A stretch of DNA of 64,000 bases from positions 59,187-123,186 of the forward strand of contig NZ_NRSD01000013.1 in the NCBI RefSeq assembly GCF_016583985.1, written 5' to 3'. Position 1 is the first letter of the stretch. Each line of letters opens with the position of its first letter. Of this stretch, positions 28,260-37,023 are shown piece after piece. A program made the position numbers and the translations under genes. This DNA is from Thiocapsa imhoffii (GTDB lineage: Bacteria > Pseudomonadota > Gammaproteobacteria > Chromatiales > Chromatiaceae). Below the pieces are notes generated by a model. That model saw only the letters and a list, made by a program, of their open reading frames with translations, was not told the DNA's origin and made no database searches.

Positions 28260-28384
28260 GATAGACACAGGCTCGGCAACTACGGCAGGGCATGATACCT
28301 CAGAACGCGACCTGGCCTATTCTCGCGTAAAATCATCGCACACGAACGATTGCGGACGGGAGACGAGTCGAGGTGTGCCGGTCA

Positions 28385-28852
28385 ATGCCAATCACCACCG
28401 GGATCCGCAACCTCAGCGGATGGAACATCGGGCTCGTCGCCCTGCTCCTCGCCGTGCTTGCCACGGGCTGCGCCATGGTCGAGAACGATCGGCGCGCACT
28501 CGCTTTGCAAGCCTCGACCAATGGATATCAAGCAGCCCTGCGCTGGGGCTATTATGACAATGCCATCGGTTACCTCGAGCCTGATCCGCGGGGACTCGAT
28601 CCACTCGGAGAATCGCTGAACACGATTCGCGTCACCGGCTACGATGTGGTCCAGCCACCATTGATTCACGGCGATGGCACGGCAACGCAGATCGTGGTGA
28701 TTGACTATCTCTTCCAGGACACACAGGTGGTCAAGCGTTTGACCGATCGTCAACGTTGGCGCTGGGACGAGGCGGCGGGGCGGTGGTGGCTCGTATCTGG
28801 ACTCCCTGCGTTCAGGACGCATGATGCCACCACTCAGCGGCCTTACCCCTAA
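28385..28852 (+). CDS. Putative outer-membrane lipoprotein
   Basis: The 155-residue product has a lipoprotein signal peptide: a hydrophobic stretch LVALLLAVLA followed by the lipobox LATGC about 29 residues from the start. The mature part is about 127 residues, soluble, with WGYYDNAIGYL and RQRWRWDEAAGRWWL segments. Residue +2 after the cysteine is Ala, so sorting to the outer membrane is likely. Function unknown. The gene stands alone between the divergent TraB-type gene and the convergent sugE gene. Confidence 0.7.
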   Translation: MPITTGIRNLSGWNIGLVALLLAVLATGCAMVENDRRALALQASTNGYQAALRWGYYDNAIGYLEPDPRGLDPLGESLNTIRVTGYDVVQPPLIHGDGTATQIVVIDYLFQDTQVVKRLTDRQRWRWDEAAGRWWLVSGLPAFRTHDATTQRPYP

Positions 28853-28958
28853 GCCAGGCGACGACTGAGGGGGCAAGCGGTCACGAGTGTCGGTACCTGA
28901 CCTGACCTGGCCTAAACGGAAAAGCTCGCGGCAGCCGCACGAGGGCGGCATCCCGAAG

Positions 28959-29285
28959 CTAGGACGTCGAGACCATTTTCAGGCCGATGATGCCGGCGAC
29001 GATCATGCCCACGAAGAAAAAACGCAACAGCGTCGCCGCTTCGGCGAACCAGAGGATGCCGATCACAAAGGCCCCAACGGCACCGATGCCGGTCCAGACC
29101 GCGTAGGCCGTGCCCATTGGGATCGTCTTTTGTGCAATGAGCAAGCAGGTTCCGCTCGCCACCATGCAGATCACAGCGAAGCCGATCCACCCCCAATGCA
29201 GGCCTGCACTGGTCATGCCCAGCTTCAATCCAACCGGCCAGCCCCATTCGAAGACTCCGGCGACAACGAGATAAACCCATGCCAT
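28959..29285 (-). CDS. sugE: SugE/Gdx-type small multidrug-resistance exporter
   Basis: SugE (Gdx) proteins are four-helix, dual-topology dimers that export guanidinium; other SMR members export quaternary ammonium compounds. The 108-residue protein has the membrane-embedded Glu13 in VFEWGWPVGLK and the GTAYAVWTGIGAVGA helix, and ends GLKMVSTS as SugE does. The closely related EmrE type differs in these motifs. The 279-bp region upstream is rich in hairpins, but I do not see the ACGR loops of the guanidine-II riboswitch. Confidence 0.88.
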   Translation of the reverse strand: MAWVYLVVAGVFEWGWPVGLKLGMTSAGLHWGWIGFAVICMVASGTCLLIAQKTIPMGTAYAVWTGIGAVGAFVIGILWFAEAATLLRFFFVGMIVAGIIGLKMVSTS

Positions 29286-29564
29286 GCGCGATCCGCCGTC
29301 TCATTGATCAGGCCCGGTGACACGAGCGTGTCACCGACCGAGTGGGTGGGTGGGTGCTGAGCAAGCACCGGGATGGTTCGCTTGGATCCCACGGCAAACT
29401 GCCGAGCGACTCGATCCCGTGGGAGCAGCGGTTGTGGCCAGTGGCTGCGTCGCGCTCCCCCACGGTGTGCTGAGGGGGCCGGCACCAAGCTAAGAGGCGC
29501 CTAGGCCGGCCGACAACTCGGCGCTCGATCCCGACCGTGAGGTCAGGGCCGCGCGCTGTTCAGT
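29286..29564 (-). other. Hairpin-rich region upstream of sugE
   Basis: Several perfect inverted repeats are packed here: GGTGACAC/GTGTCACC (29316-29335), GGTGCT/AGCACC (29353-29369), TCCCACGG/CCGTGGGA (29387-29424), GGAGC/GCTCC with GCAGC/GCTGC inside (29421-29458) and GGCCGGC/GCCGGCC (29477-29521). The plus strand also carries GTGGGTGGGTGGG near 29342. The region could be a structured sugE leader, the 3' end of the lipoprotein transcript, or both. No known riboswitch consensus is recognised. Confidence 0.45.
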
Positions 29565-29984
29565 TCAGTCCCTCGCCATCATCGCCTTAAGGCGCTCGAT
29601 CTCATCCTTGATCGTCTCAGGCAGGTCCGCGGCAAAGCTCTCCAAGCGTTCGAGCATCGACCGTGCGCCCTCCTCGTCACCCTCGGACCAGTCGGATTTA
29701 ATCTGTTCGATCATGTGCTCGGCCCGTGCGAGCGCATCGTCGCTCATCTCCCGAGCGTCCTCTGCCATCGGCTCGATGGTCTCCTCGGTACGATCCGCCG
29801 CTTGAGAGACCATATCCGTGATTTGATCGGACGCGTCCCGCGCAGCCTCCGTCGCTTGCTCGAGCAGGGTCGGCTCTTCAACCGGCACAGCGGTTTCTTC
29901 AACGGGCGCTTGTTCTTGTCCACAGGCAACGAGGCCGAGCGCGAACAGAGACGCAACCGAACTCAGGATGAATCGTTTCTTCAT
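29565..29984 (-). CDS. Small lipoprotein with coiled-coil-like acidic repeat region
   Basis: The 139-residue product starts MKKRFILSSVASLFALGLVACG, a clear lipoprotein signal with lipobox LVAC. The mature part is acidic and predicted helical (TEAARDASDQITDM, then AEDAREMSDDALARAEHM), suggesting an extended or coiled-coil protein tethered to a membrane. AGGA precedes the ATG at 29984; a start at 29999 is possible. I do not recognise a family or a function. Confidence 0.7.
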   Translation of the reverse strand: MKKRFILSSVASLFALGLVACGQEQAPVEETAVPVEEPTLLEQATEAARDASDQITDMVSQAADRTEETIEPMAEDAREMSDDALARAEHMIEQIKSDWSEGDEEGARSMLERLESFAADLPETIKDEIERLKAMMARD

Positions 29985-30141
29985 CGTCGTTCCTCCCATG
30001 TTATCGATGAACTGTCAGTATACTGAAGGCCTGCGCAGACGTGCAGGTCTTGGCTGCATTCCATCAGGGCGCATTGGATTGAACCCCATGATCCGCGGTC
30101 ACTCGCGCATGATTCCCTCGTTTTGATCAGGAAACCCGTGC

Positions 30142-30456
30142 ATGAACCATCTCTTCGCCGTTTTCCTGCTGCTATTACTCGGGTGGTTTTGGCTAGACAG
30201 CATGCGCGCGCGCGAAATCGCCGTCGAGGTCTGCAAGGCGGCTTGTTTGCAGCGTGATCTTCAGTTCTTGGATCAGGCGGTCGCCCTGCGACGTCTCAGC
30301 CTCGCATGGCGCGCCGAGGGCTTGCGAATTCGGCGTCTCTACCGATTCGATTTCAGCGAAGAAGGCGTCGGCCGTCGTAGCGGCCATATCGTCATGCGTG
30401 GGCTCACATTGGAAGATCTGAGCTTCGGCCTGCCGACCGATCACCAAGACAACTAA
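30142..30456 (+). CDS. DUF3301-type membrane-anchored protein
   Basis: The 104-residue product has one N-terminal transmembrane helix (residues 4-18, LFAVFLLLLLGWFWL), then the ARE(I)AVEVCKAAC segment with two cysteines and a beta-rich tail ending in a short acidic-polar stretch. This matches the DUF3301 pattern of gammaproteobacteria; function unknown. The gene stands alone, divergent from the lipoprotein gene and convergent with sspB. Confidence 0.75.
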   Translation: MNHLFAVFLLLLLGWFWLDSMRAREIAVEVCKAACLQRDLQFLDQAVALRRLSLAWRAEGLRIRRLYRFDFSEEGVGRRSGHIVMRGLTLEDLSFGLPTDHQDN

Positions 30457-30578
30457 GATGGCGTGCAGGACGCATACCGAGAGGGGAATCGATCAGCCGT
30501 AGGCAAGGACTGAGCCGACCAAGCGCCGACGTTGCGCCAAGCATCACACTCAGCATCAGGATCCTGGCAACACGAGGG

Positions 30579-31064
30579 CTATTTCACCAGCTTGAGGTTT
30601 GGACCTCCGGTCTTGCGTTTGCCCTGGCCCGAAGGCGCGGTCCGGTCTGTCGACTCATCAATGCCCGGCACTTCGCGTGGCCCATCCGAGACGTCGCGAA
30701 ATGGCGAGGCCAGTGGCTCGTCAGACGTCGGGTAGGCGGCCTCCGGAAAGACCATGCCTTGCGCGTTCTCGCGTGTGAAGATCCCAAGAACGGCCTCAAC
30801 CGGGAAGTAGACATCTCGGGCAACACCGCTAAAGCGAGCGTTGAATTGAATGTGCTCATTGCCCATTACCAAACTCCGAACAGCGCTTGGCGCAACATTG
30901 AGCACCAAGCGGCCATCCTCGACGAACTCTGTCGGAACGACCACGCCGGGATAGCGAACATCAATGACCAAGTGCGGCGTCATCCCATTGTCTAGGATCC
31001 ACTCATAGATCGCCCGGATGAGATAGGGCTTGCTTGAGGTCATGTTCGGGTTTGCTTCGTCCAT
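30579..31064 (-). CDS. sspB: ClpXP adaptor SspB (stringent starvation protein B)
   Basis: SspB delivers ssrA-tagged proteins stalled on ribosomes to ClpXP. The 161-residue protein has the peptide-binding domain with KPYLIRAIYEWILDNGMTPH, DVRYPGVVVP, FSGVARDVYFPVEAVLGIF, a flexible linker, and the C-terminal ClpX-binding tail PNLKLVK. The ATG overlaps the sspA stop (ATGA). The frame is open upstream but lacks homology there. Confidence 0.95.
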   Translation of the reverse strand: MDEANPNMTSSKPYLIRAIYEWILDNGMTPHLVIDVRYPGVVVPTEFVEDGRLVLNVAPSAVRSLVMGNEHIQFNARFSGVARDVYFPVEAVLGIFTRENAQGMVFPEAAYPTSDEPLASPFRDVSDGPREVPGIDESTDRTAPSGQGKRKTGGPNLKLVK

Positions 31065-31708
31065 CAGGTCACGTCCGCGATCATCTCCTTCTCCGCCTCG
31101 GTGAGGCTCTTCCTGAACGCATCCCAAGCAAAGATCCGACGCATGTAGACGCGCAGCGCCTCGGCTTGCGATGGGATCTCGATACCCAGGACAGGCAGCC
31201 GCCACAGCAGCGGAGCGATGCAGCAATCGACCAGCGAGAACTCATCGCTCATGAAAAACGCGTGAGCGCCAAAGACCGGAGAGGTGATGGCCAAGCTGTC
31301 ACGCAACTCACGTCGAGCCTCCTTCGCTGCGGCTGGTTCCGCAACCCGAATCCGCTCCATCAGGCTATACCAGTCGCGATCGATGCGATACATGAAGAGC
31401 CGCGCACTGGCTCGTGAGACCGGATCGACCGGCAACAAGGGTGGATGTGGAAACCGCTCATCAAGGTATTCCATGATGATCCTCGACTCATAGAGTCTCA
31501 GATCGCGATCAATCAGGGTCGGAACCGTCCCGTAGGGATTGCAATCCGTGACCTCCGCGGGCAAGTCATGGGCGTCGACATCGACGACCTCGACGGCGAT
31601 GCCCTTTTCGGCAAGCACCATGCGGACGCGGTGACAATAGGGGCAGGTCGGATCGGAAAAGAGTGTCATCACAGATCGTCTACTCGCAACCGCTGCCGCG
31701 GAGTCCAT
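31064..31708 (-). CDS. sspA: Stringent starvation protein A
   Basis: SspA is a glutathione S-transferase-fold protein that binds RNA polymerase and modulates stress and late-gene transcription. The 214-residue protein has RRSVMTLFSDPTCPYC at its N-terminus, the conserved ESRIIMEYLDERFPHPPLLPVDP block, and SDEFSLVDCCIAPLLWRLPVLGI, matching E. coli SspA closely. Unlike the E. coli protein it has a CPYC pair (Cys22/Cys25) at the glutaredoxin-type active site position. It is cotranscribed with sspB. Confidence 0.95.
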   Translation of the reverse strand: MDSAAAVASRRSVMTLFSDPTCPYCHRVRMVLAEKGIAVEVVDVDAHDLPAEVTDCNPYGTVPTLIDRDLRLYESRIIMEYLDERFPHPPLLPVDPVSRASARLFMYRIDRDWYSLMERIRVAEPAAAKEARRELRDSLAITSPVFGAHAFFMSDEFSLVDCCIAPLLWRLPVLGIEIPSQAEALRVYMRRIFAWDAFRKSLTEAEKEMIADVT

Positions 31709-31860
31709 TCATGACGGCTGGTCGTAGCGCGGTCGGGTGAGAGGCACATAGTCGTTCCGACCATCCACGTCGCTTGCCTGTGCACCTCAACCGTTGGTTC
31801 GACACCGCTCGTTGATAGCCACGGATGTCATCCGTTGCATCTTCAAGAAGGGCCCTGAAT

Positions 31861-31885
31861 GACGGCGCCATCGGATGGCGCCGTC
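31861..31885 (-). terminator. Hairpin downstream of petC
   Basis: GACGGCGCC and GGCGCCGTC pair perfectly (9 bp, 7-base loop), 20 bp past the petC stop on the minus strand. ATTCAGGG follows with no T-run. It probably ends the petABC transcript before sspA. Confidence 0.6.
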
Positions 31886-31904
31886 GTGGTCACACCGAAC
31901 AGGC

Positions 31905-32639
31905 CTAATGGACGTCCTTCCAGTACTCCTTCTTCAGGGCATAGGTCAAGATGAAGAGGAGACCCAGGAAAAGCAGCACGTAGATGCCCATCCGACGACG
32001 TTCCAGCGCGCTCGGCTCACCGGCATAAGTCAGGAATGCCGTGATGTCGCGCACCATGCTGTCATACTCGTTTGGCGTGAGCACCCCGGCTTGGGTGAGC
32101 GTGACCCCGGTCACACTCGGCTCTCCACCACCTTTCGGGGTGTGCATGATGGGCTCTTGGACACCTTGCAGATCACCGAGCACATGCGGCATGCCAACGA
32201 GGGGAAAGATCACGTTGTTCACGCCGTACGGGCGGCTCGGGTCGACATAGTAGCTCTTCAGGTAGGTGTAGACCCAATCCGGGCTGCGCCAGCGCGTCAC
32301 CAGGGTGAGATCTGGCACAGCGGTCCCGAACCAGGCCTCACCATCGGAAGGACGCATCGAGTTCGTCATCATGTCAGTCGGTTGTGCATCACCGAACAGC
32401 AGATTCTCACGCAGGGACTGATCATCGATCCCCAGATCATCAGCCATGCGGGAATAGCGCAGGTGACCGAGAGAATGACAGGCCATGCAGTAATTGACGT
32501 AATATTTTGCACCCCGTTGCAGCGAAGCCTGATCGGTCAGATCGACCTTCGCCTTCTCCAGTTTGACGTGCCCTCCAGCCGCGAAGCCGACGGCTGGCAG
32601 CAGTAAGGCCAGGGTGGCAATGACTAACGTGTTTCTCAT
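31905..32639 (-). CDS. petC: Cytochrome c1 subunit of the bc1 complex
   Basis: Cytochrome c1 takes electrons from the Rieske protein and passes them to soluble c-type carriers. The 244-residue protein has a cleavable signal peptide (residues 1-21), the haem-binding CMACH at 51-55, an ERRRMGIYVLLFLG C-terminal anchor helix, and the ALKKEY tail. The likely sixth ligand Met is in the central region. The ATG overlaps the petB stop (ATGA). Third gene of petABC. Confidence 0.96.
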   Translation of the reverse strand: MRNTLVIATLALLLPAVGFAAGGHVKLEKAKVDLTDQASLQRGAKYYVNYCMACHSLGHLRYSRMADDLGIDDQSLRENLLFGDAQPTDMMTNSMRPSDGEAWFGTAVPDLTLVTRWRSPDWVYTYLKSYYVDPSRPYGVNNVIFPLVGMPHVLGDLQGVQEPIMHTPKGGGEPSVTGVTLTQAGVLTPNEYDSMVRDITAFLTYAGEPSALERRRMGIYVLLFLGLLFILTYALKKEYWKDVH

Positions 32640-33880
32640 GAGGTCACCCTCTCCGGAACGGGCTTGGTCTTTTCAATCGAAGTGTAGATCGGCATCAGTA
32701 GAAAGAATGCGAAATACAACGCCGTGAAAATCTGCGCCATCAAGGTATAGAGCGGCGTGGAGGGCTGCAGGCCGAGCCATGCGAGGACCACGAAGGTCAC
32801 CGCGAACATCCCGAGCATGAACTTCGAGAAGACGCCCTTATAGCGCATCGATTTGACCTTGCTGCGATCCAGCCACGGTAATGCAAAGAGAATCAGGATG
32901 GCCAGGAACATCACGACGACGCCTGGGAACTGCGAGCCATACATGGGTGGCACGGCGCGGAGCATCGCGTAGTAGGGCGTGAAGTACCAGACCGGGGCAA
33001 TGTGCTCAGGCGTCTGGAAGGGGTTTGCCGGCTGGAAGTTCGGGGCTTCGATGAAGAGCCCACCCAGGGTCGGGGCATAGAAGACCACCACGGAGAATAG
33101 CGCTAGGAATACCACCATGCCGACCAGATCCTTCACCGTGAAATAGGGGTGAAAGGGGATCCCATCAGCGGGGGCCGTATCGCTCCAACGGTTGCCCTTC
33201 GGGCCCGCCTTGATCTCGATGCCGTCCGGATTGTTGGATCCGACGTGGTGCAGTGCCACGATGTGTAGAAAGACCAGCGCGGCCAAGACGAATGGCAATA
33301 GGAAATGGAAGGCGAAGAAACGATTGAGCGTGGTATCCGAAATGACATAGTCGCCACGGACCCACACCGCGAGATCATCGCCGATCACCGGCACGGCCGC
33401 GAAGAGGTTCACGATGACCTGGGCGCCCCAGAAGGACATCTGCCCCCATGGCAGAAGATAGCCGAAGAAGGCCGTCGCCATCATGGCGAGATAGATGACC
33501 ACGCCGATGATCCACAGCAATTCGCGCGGCTTACGGTAGGAGCCCCAAAGCAACGCCCGGAACATGTGCAGATAGATGACGATGAAGAACGCGGAGGCGC
33601 CGGTCGAATGGATGTAGCGAATCAGCCAACCCCATTCCACATCACGCATGATGTACTCGACCGACGCGAAGGCCTCCGCGGCGGACGGTTTGTAGCTCAT
33701 CGCGAGCCAGATGCCCGAGACGATCTGAATGACGAGGGTGAGGATGGCCAATGAGCCGAAAAACGACCAGAAGTTGAGGTTTTTCGGCGCATAGTAATCG
33801 GAGAAATGGGCCTTCCAAGTCTCCGTCAGCGGGAATCGCTTATCGATCCAGCTGAGGTTCTCGGTCTTTTCCGCGCTCAT
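32636..33880 (-). CDS. petB: Cytochrome b subunit of the bc1 complex
   Basis: Cytochrome b carries the two b haems and the quinol oxidation and reduction sites. The 414-residue, eight-helix protein has the haem-ligand pairs HSTGASAFF/HMFRALLWG and the later AFHFLLPF/LHIVALHHVGSNNPDG helix, a WGAQVIVNL segment, and the PEWY-type Qo loop, seen here as PVWYFTPYYAMLR. The ATG at 33880 shares one base with the petA stop (TGATG). A TTG three bases earlier is possible. Single-gene cytochrome b, not split as b6 plus subunit IV. Confidence 0.96.
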   Translation of the reverse strand: MSAEKTENLSWIDKRFPLTETWKAHFSDYYAPKNLNFWSFFGSLAILTLVIQIVSGIWLAMSYKPSAAEAFASVEYIMRDVEWGWLIRYIHSTGASAFFIVIYLHMFRALLWGSYRKPRELLWIIGVVIYLAMMATAFFGYLLPWGQMSFWGAQVIVNLFAAVPVIGDDLAVWVRGDYVISDTTLNRFFAFHFLLPFVLAALVFLHIVALHHVGSNNPDGIEIKAGPKGNRWSDTAPADGIPFHPYFTVKDLVGMVVFLALFSVVVFYAPTLGGLFIEAPNFQPANPFQTPEHIAPVWYFTPYYAMLRAVPPMYGSQFPGVVVMFLAILILFALPWLDRSKVKSMRYKGVFSKFMLGMFAVTFVVLAWLGLQPSTPLYTLMAQIFTALYFAFFLLMPIYTSIEKTKPVPERVTS

Positions 33881-34473
33881 CAAGCAGCTCCTCGATCCTC
33901 ACCGACCAAGATGGTGGTGTCGTTGATGTAGGTATGCACAGGAATCACCAGATTCGTGGGTGCTGGAACACCCTTATAGACACGTCCGGCAAGGTCGAAC
34001 AAGGATCCGTGGCAGGGGCAGAAGAAGCCACCGCGCCAGCGTGAACCCAAATCTTCTGGCGCGAATTCAGGCCGGAAGGTGGGCGAACAGCCCAAGTGTG
34101 TACAGATTCCGACAACGACGAAGAACTGGTCCTTGATCGAGCGTGTCGCGTTCTGACAGTACGATGGCTGCTGCTCGACGTCCGAGGACGGGTCCGCGAG
34201 CTGCGAATCCAGCGTGGGCAGGGCCTCAAGCATCTCCTCGGTCCGATGAACGACCCAGACGGGCTTTCCACGCCATTTGAGCCGCAACATCGCACCAGGT
34301 TCCAGCTGACTAATATCGGCCTCAACTGGAGCACCCGCGGCACGTGCCTTGGCACTCGGGTTCATCGATTCGATGAATGGAACGAAGGCGAAGCCAGCTC
34401 CTACGGCTCCGACCACGCTGGTGGCGGCGACAAGCACACGCCGCCTGGTTTTGTTCACGCCTTGTGCGCTCAT
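33880..34473 (-). CDS. petA: Ubiquinol-cytochrome c reductase Rieske iron-sulfur subunit
   Basis: The 197-residue Rieske protein transfers electrons from quinol to cytochrome c1. It begins with a Tat-type signal anchor (KTRRRVLVAATSVVGA), then a soluble domain with box I CTHLGC (Cys124, His126 as ligands, Cys129 in the disulfide) and box II CPCHG (Cys152, Cys154, His155). A TM helix overlaps the signal. It is the first gene of petABC, preceded by an AT-rich region that should hold the operon promoter. Confidence 0.96.
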   Translation of the reverse strand: MSAQGVNKTRRRVLVAATSVVGAVGAGFAFVPFIESMNPSAKARAAGAPVEADISQLEPGAMLRLKWRGKPVWVVHRTEEMLEALPTLDSQLADPSSDVEQQPSYCQNATRSIKDQFFVVVGICTHLGCSPTFRPEFAPEDLGSRWRGGFFCPCHGSLFDLAGRVYKGVPAPTNLVIPVHTYINDTTILVGEDRGAA

Positions 34474-34706
34474 AAGCCACTAACCCCCGGCATGCGCGAA
34501 CTCCCGAAGCAACCTCGACGGTTGCGGACCCGCGCAGATTTCTTGATTGAGGAAAATAAGAATATATCAATTCTCTCAGATAACGACCGAACATTCTCGA
34601 TGATGACAATCGGCATGGTCAATGCCGTTCGCGTCGCGGACTGATCCAAGACAAGCACCCGCACCCCAAATATGGGGCGCATCGATCCCCGTTGCAGACG
34701 GCCGGC
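34474..34706 (-). promoter_or_regulatory. Probable petABC promoter region
   Basis: This 233-bp stretch between the Nif3-like gene and petA has an unusually AT-rich block at about 34545-34600 and a short hairpin GCAACC/GGTTGC at 34509-34525 between that block and petA. I cannot fix exact -35 and -10 boxes. Confidence 0.4.
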
Positions 34707-35459
34707 TCATGCCGGATTTTCGATCTCGATGAATCGATGTTCCATCGCGAAGCGCGTCGCAAGATGCTCTCCCAGCGCCCTCACGCCGTCACATTCGGTC
34801 GCGTGATGACCCGCGGCGATGAAAGCGACACCGTGCTCCCGCGCCAAATGCGTGCTGTGCTCGGAGATCTCCCCGCTGATGAAGGCATCCACCCCCAGTG
34901 CGGCGGCGGCCTCGAGATAACCTTGCCCGCCACCGGTGCACCAGGCTAGGTGCTCGACCCGATCGCGCCCGGCCGCAACACAGACGCTGGCCCGCCCCAA
35001 CCGCTGCGTGAGCTCCGCCGCAAGGGCCTGTGGAGTGCAGGGCGCGGCGAGCCGTCCGCACCAGAGCAGGCCAAGATGGCCCGGCGCCGGCGCGGCATCG
35101 AGCCAACCCAGACGGCGCGCCAGGGTTGCATTATTACCAACCTGAGGATGCGCATCCAACGGGAGATGATACGCGATCAAACTGGCCCCAGCTTTGAGTA
35201 ATTCCCTTGCACGTTTCGCCCTGATTCCGATCAGCGAACGGGGCTCATTCTTCCAGAACCAACCATGATGGACTAAGATCGCGTCGGCCCGCCATGCCGT
35301 CGCGGCCGCGATCAAGTCCGCAGAGGCACTGACCCCCGTCACGAGCCGCTGGATTGGACGCTCCCCCTCGACCTGCAGGCCATTCGGGGCATAGTCGTCA
35401 AAGTCGCGAGCAGCGAGAAATTGATCACAATAGATGACCAACTCATTCAACTCGACCAT
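34707..35459 (-). CDS. Nif3/YbgI-family metal-binding protein
   Basis: Nif3-like proteins form toroidal hexamers with a two-metal site; some are called GTP cyclohydrolase type 2, but the role is unsettled. The 250-residue protein has the metal ligands HHGWFWKNEP near residue 65, LPLDAHPQVGNN, GGGQGYLEAAAALGVDAFISGE and AGHHATE near the C-terminus. Length fits the short YbgI type. ATG start. Gene order between petABC and amgK does not hint at a pathway. Confidence 0.9.
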   Translation of the reverse strand: MVELNELVIYCDQFLAARDFDDYAPNGLQVEGERPIQRLVTGVSASADLIAAATAWRADAILVHHGWFWKNEPRSLIGIRAKRARELLKAGASLIAYHLPLDAHPQVGNNATLARRLGWLDAAPAPGHLGLLWCGRLAAPCTPQALAAELTQRLGRASVCVAAGRDRVEHLAWCTGGGQGYLEAAAALGVDAFISGEISEHSTHLAREHGVAFIAAGHHATECDGVRALGEHLATRFAMEHRFIEIENPA

Positions 35460-35775
35460 TCTGTCTCCTGTCGACAGCCGGAGTTCCTATCGATACCGTG
35501 TCCGAGCCGGTTGCTCATCCATTCGGATCTTGAGTGATCTCGCACCCTCGTCGGATCGATCCGGATGCGCCGCCGCGCCCCGCACCGGGTCGTGAGCCAG
35601 AATCCAGTGCCGCGCGCACGCGATAGCTTACCTCTGATGTCCAAGACAGGTCCAACCACCGCGGTCACCCACTCGGGGCAACGCCCGGCAGGCGTTGGAG
35701 GTGGAGTCGCGCAAGCAACCCACCGCGCCGCGGATGATCTCTCCACGGCCACGGGCCAGTGCCGGCCAGGGCGCT
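35460..35775. other. 316-bp gap between amgK and the Nif3-like gene
   Basis: Both neighbours are on the minus strand. No frame here has a recognisable domain, and in particular there is no murU nucleotidyltransferase start (the GAGxGxRMRPLT motif is absent). I see no tRNA or repeat. Confidence 0.3.
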
Positions 35776-36816
35776 TCAGTCAACGGCATCACGGGTTTCG
35801 ACGGTTTGCGAGACAGACAACTGCTCAAGTCGGGGGCATACCTGTTGCTCGAGGAGACGCGCGAGTGCGGCGAGTTCTGGATACTGGGGTGCGACGGCAA
35901 GGATGTAGGCCAATGTCCGCGGGATATCGGTGAGATAGTGTGATTTTCCATCCCGCCGGTGCAGCCGGGCGAAAATCCCGCAGGCTTTCAAGTGCCGCTG
36001 CACCCCCATGAGGTCAAACCAGCGGAGGAAACGCGCACGATCAGGCACGTCGAAACCCCCCTGTTGGCCCGCACGCGCACAATAGCCCGTGGCCCATTCG
36101 ATCACCTGATCCGCCGGCCAGGTGATGTAGCAGTCGCGCAACAGGGACACCAGATCGTAGGTCACGGGACCGACGACCGCGTCCTGGAAATCCAACACGC
36201 CTGGATTGGCGTGCTCAAGCTGCATCAAATTGCGCGAATGATAGTCACGATGCATGCAGACGCGCGGTTGTTCCAGCGCATTCTCAACCAGCACGCGAGC
36301 AACGGACCCAAGCAATCCGGAGGTCCTGGCCTGATCCGCGACATCCGGGAAGGCAGCGAGGAACCAGTCATGAAACAGATCGAGTTCGCGCCGGATGAAG
36401 GCGGCGTCGAAGACGGGCAGCCCCTGCGTCGGACCATGGGCCTGCAGGATCGCCAAGGTCGCCAGCGCATCGCCATAGAGGCGGTCGACGTTCGCCGCGT
36501 CAAGCACGCGCAGATAGACCTGATCGCCGAAGTCACTGAGCAGCAGGAATCCGTTCAAACGATCTTCAGCGAAAACCTCCGGCGTATTCACCCCCACTGC
36601 ACGAAACCGTCGCGACAGATCGGCGAAACGACCGCAGTCCTCCTGCGCAGGCGGCGCATCCATGAGGATCGCGGTACCCCCCGCGTGCAGCAGACGCCAA
36701 TAGCTCCGAAAGCTCGCATCGGACGAGGCGCGTCGCAACTCGAACGCATCCGATCCCAAGACCTCTGCCACCCACCGCTGCATGACCTCGACTCGCTCTT
36801 CCACCCGCTCTGACAC
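35776..36816 (-). CDS. amgK: Aminoglycoside-phosphotransferase-fold kinase, likely AmgK
   Basis: AmgK phosphorylates the anomeric position of N-acetylmuramate or N-acetylglucosamine in the peptidoglycan recycling route found in pseudomonads. The 346-residue protein has the APH fold: ASFRSYWRL for nucleotide binding, HRDYHSRNLM as the catalytic loop, and LDFQDAVVGPVTYDL for metal binding. Divergence from lptD is the usual amgK setting. The GTG at 36816 has GGAG six bases upstream; the ATG at 36783 gives 335 residues and is also plausible. The partner murU is not adjacent. Confidence 0.82.
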   Translation of the reverse strand: MSERVEERVEVMQRWVAEVLGSDAFELRRASSDASFRSYWRLLHAGGTAILMDAPPAQEDCGRFADLSRRFRAVGVNTPEVFAEDRLNGFLLLSDFGDQVYLRVLDAANVDRLYGDALATLAILQAHGPTQGLPVFDAAFIRRELDLFHDWFLAAFPDVADQARTSGLLGSVARVLVENALEQPRVCMHRDYHSRNLMQLEHANPGVLDFQDAVVGPVTYDLVSLLRDCYITWPADQVIEWATGYCARAGQQGGFDVPDRARFLRWFDLMGVQRHLKACGIFARLHRRDGKSHYLTDIPRTLAYILAVAPQYPELAALARLLEQQVCPRLEQLSVSQTVETRDAVD

Positions 36817-37023
36817 AACGACTCCGTTTAGCTCAAGATGTTGGGATGATGAATCCGGTCCGCTGCCAGTGGCGATCGACCACCGGTCCAGGGCACTCAA
36901 GGCGGCATCTCGATTGCCGCGCCTAGGCAGATGTGCCATGGTTACAGCTTCATGTGAACCCGTCCAGCGATCCAAGAGACGAGCACCGGGCACCAACCTG
37001 CTCCAGCCGAGCCGAATCTCACC

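Noticed and set aside
29316..29335. Guanidine-II riboswitch hairpin upstream of sugE
   Set aside because: The stem is perfect but the loop is GAGC/GCTC, not ACGR, on either strand.
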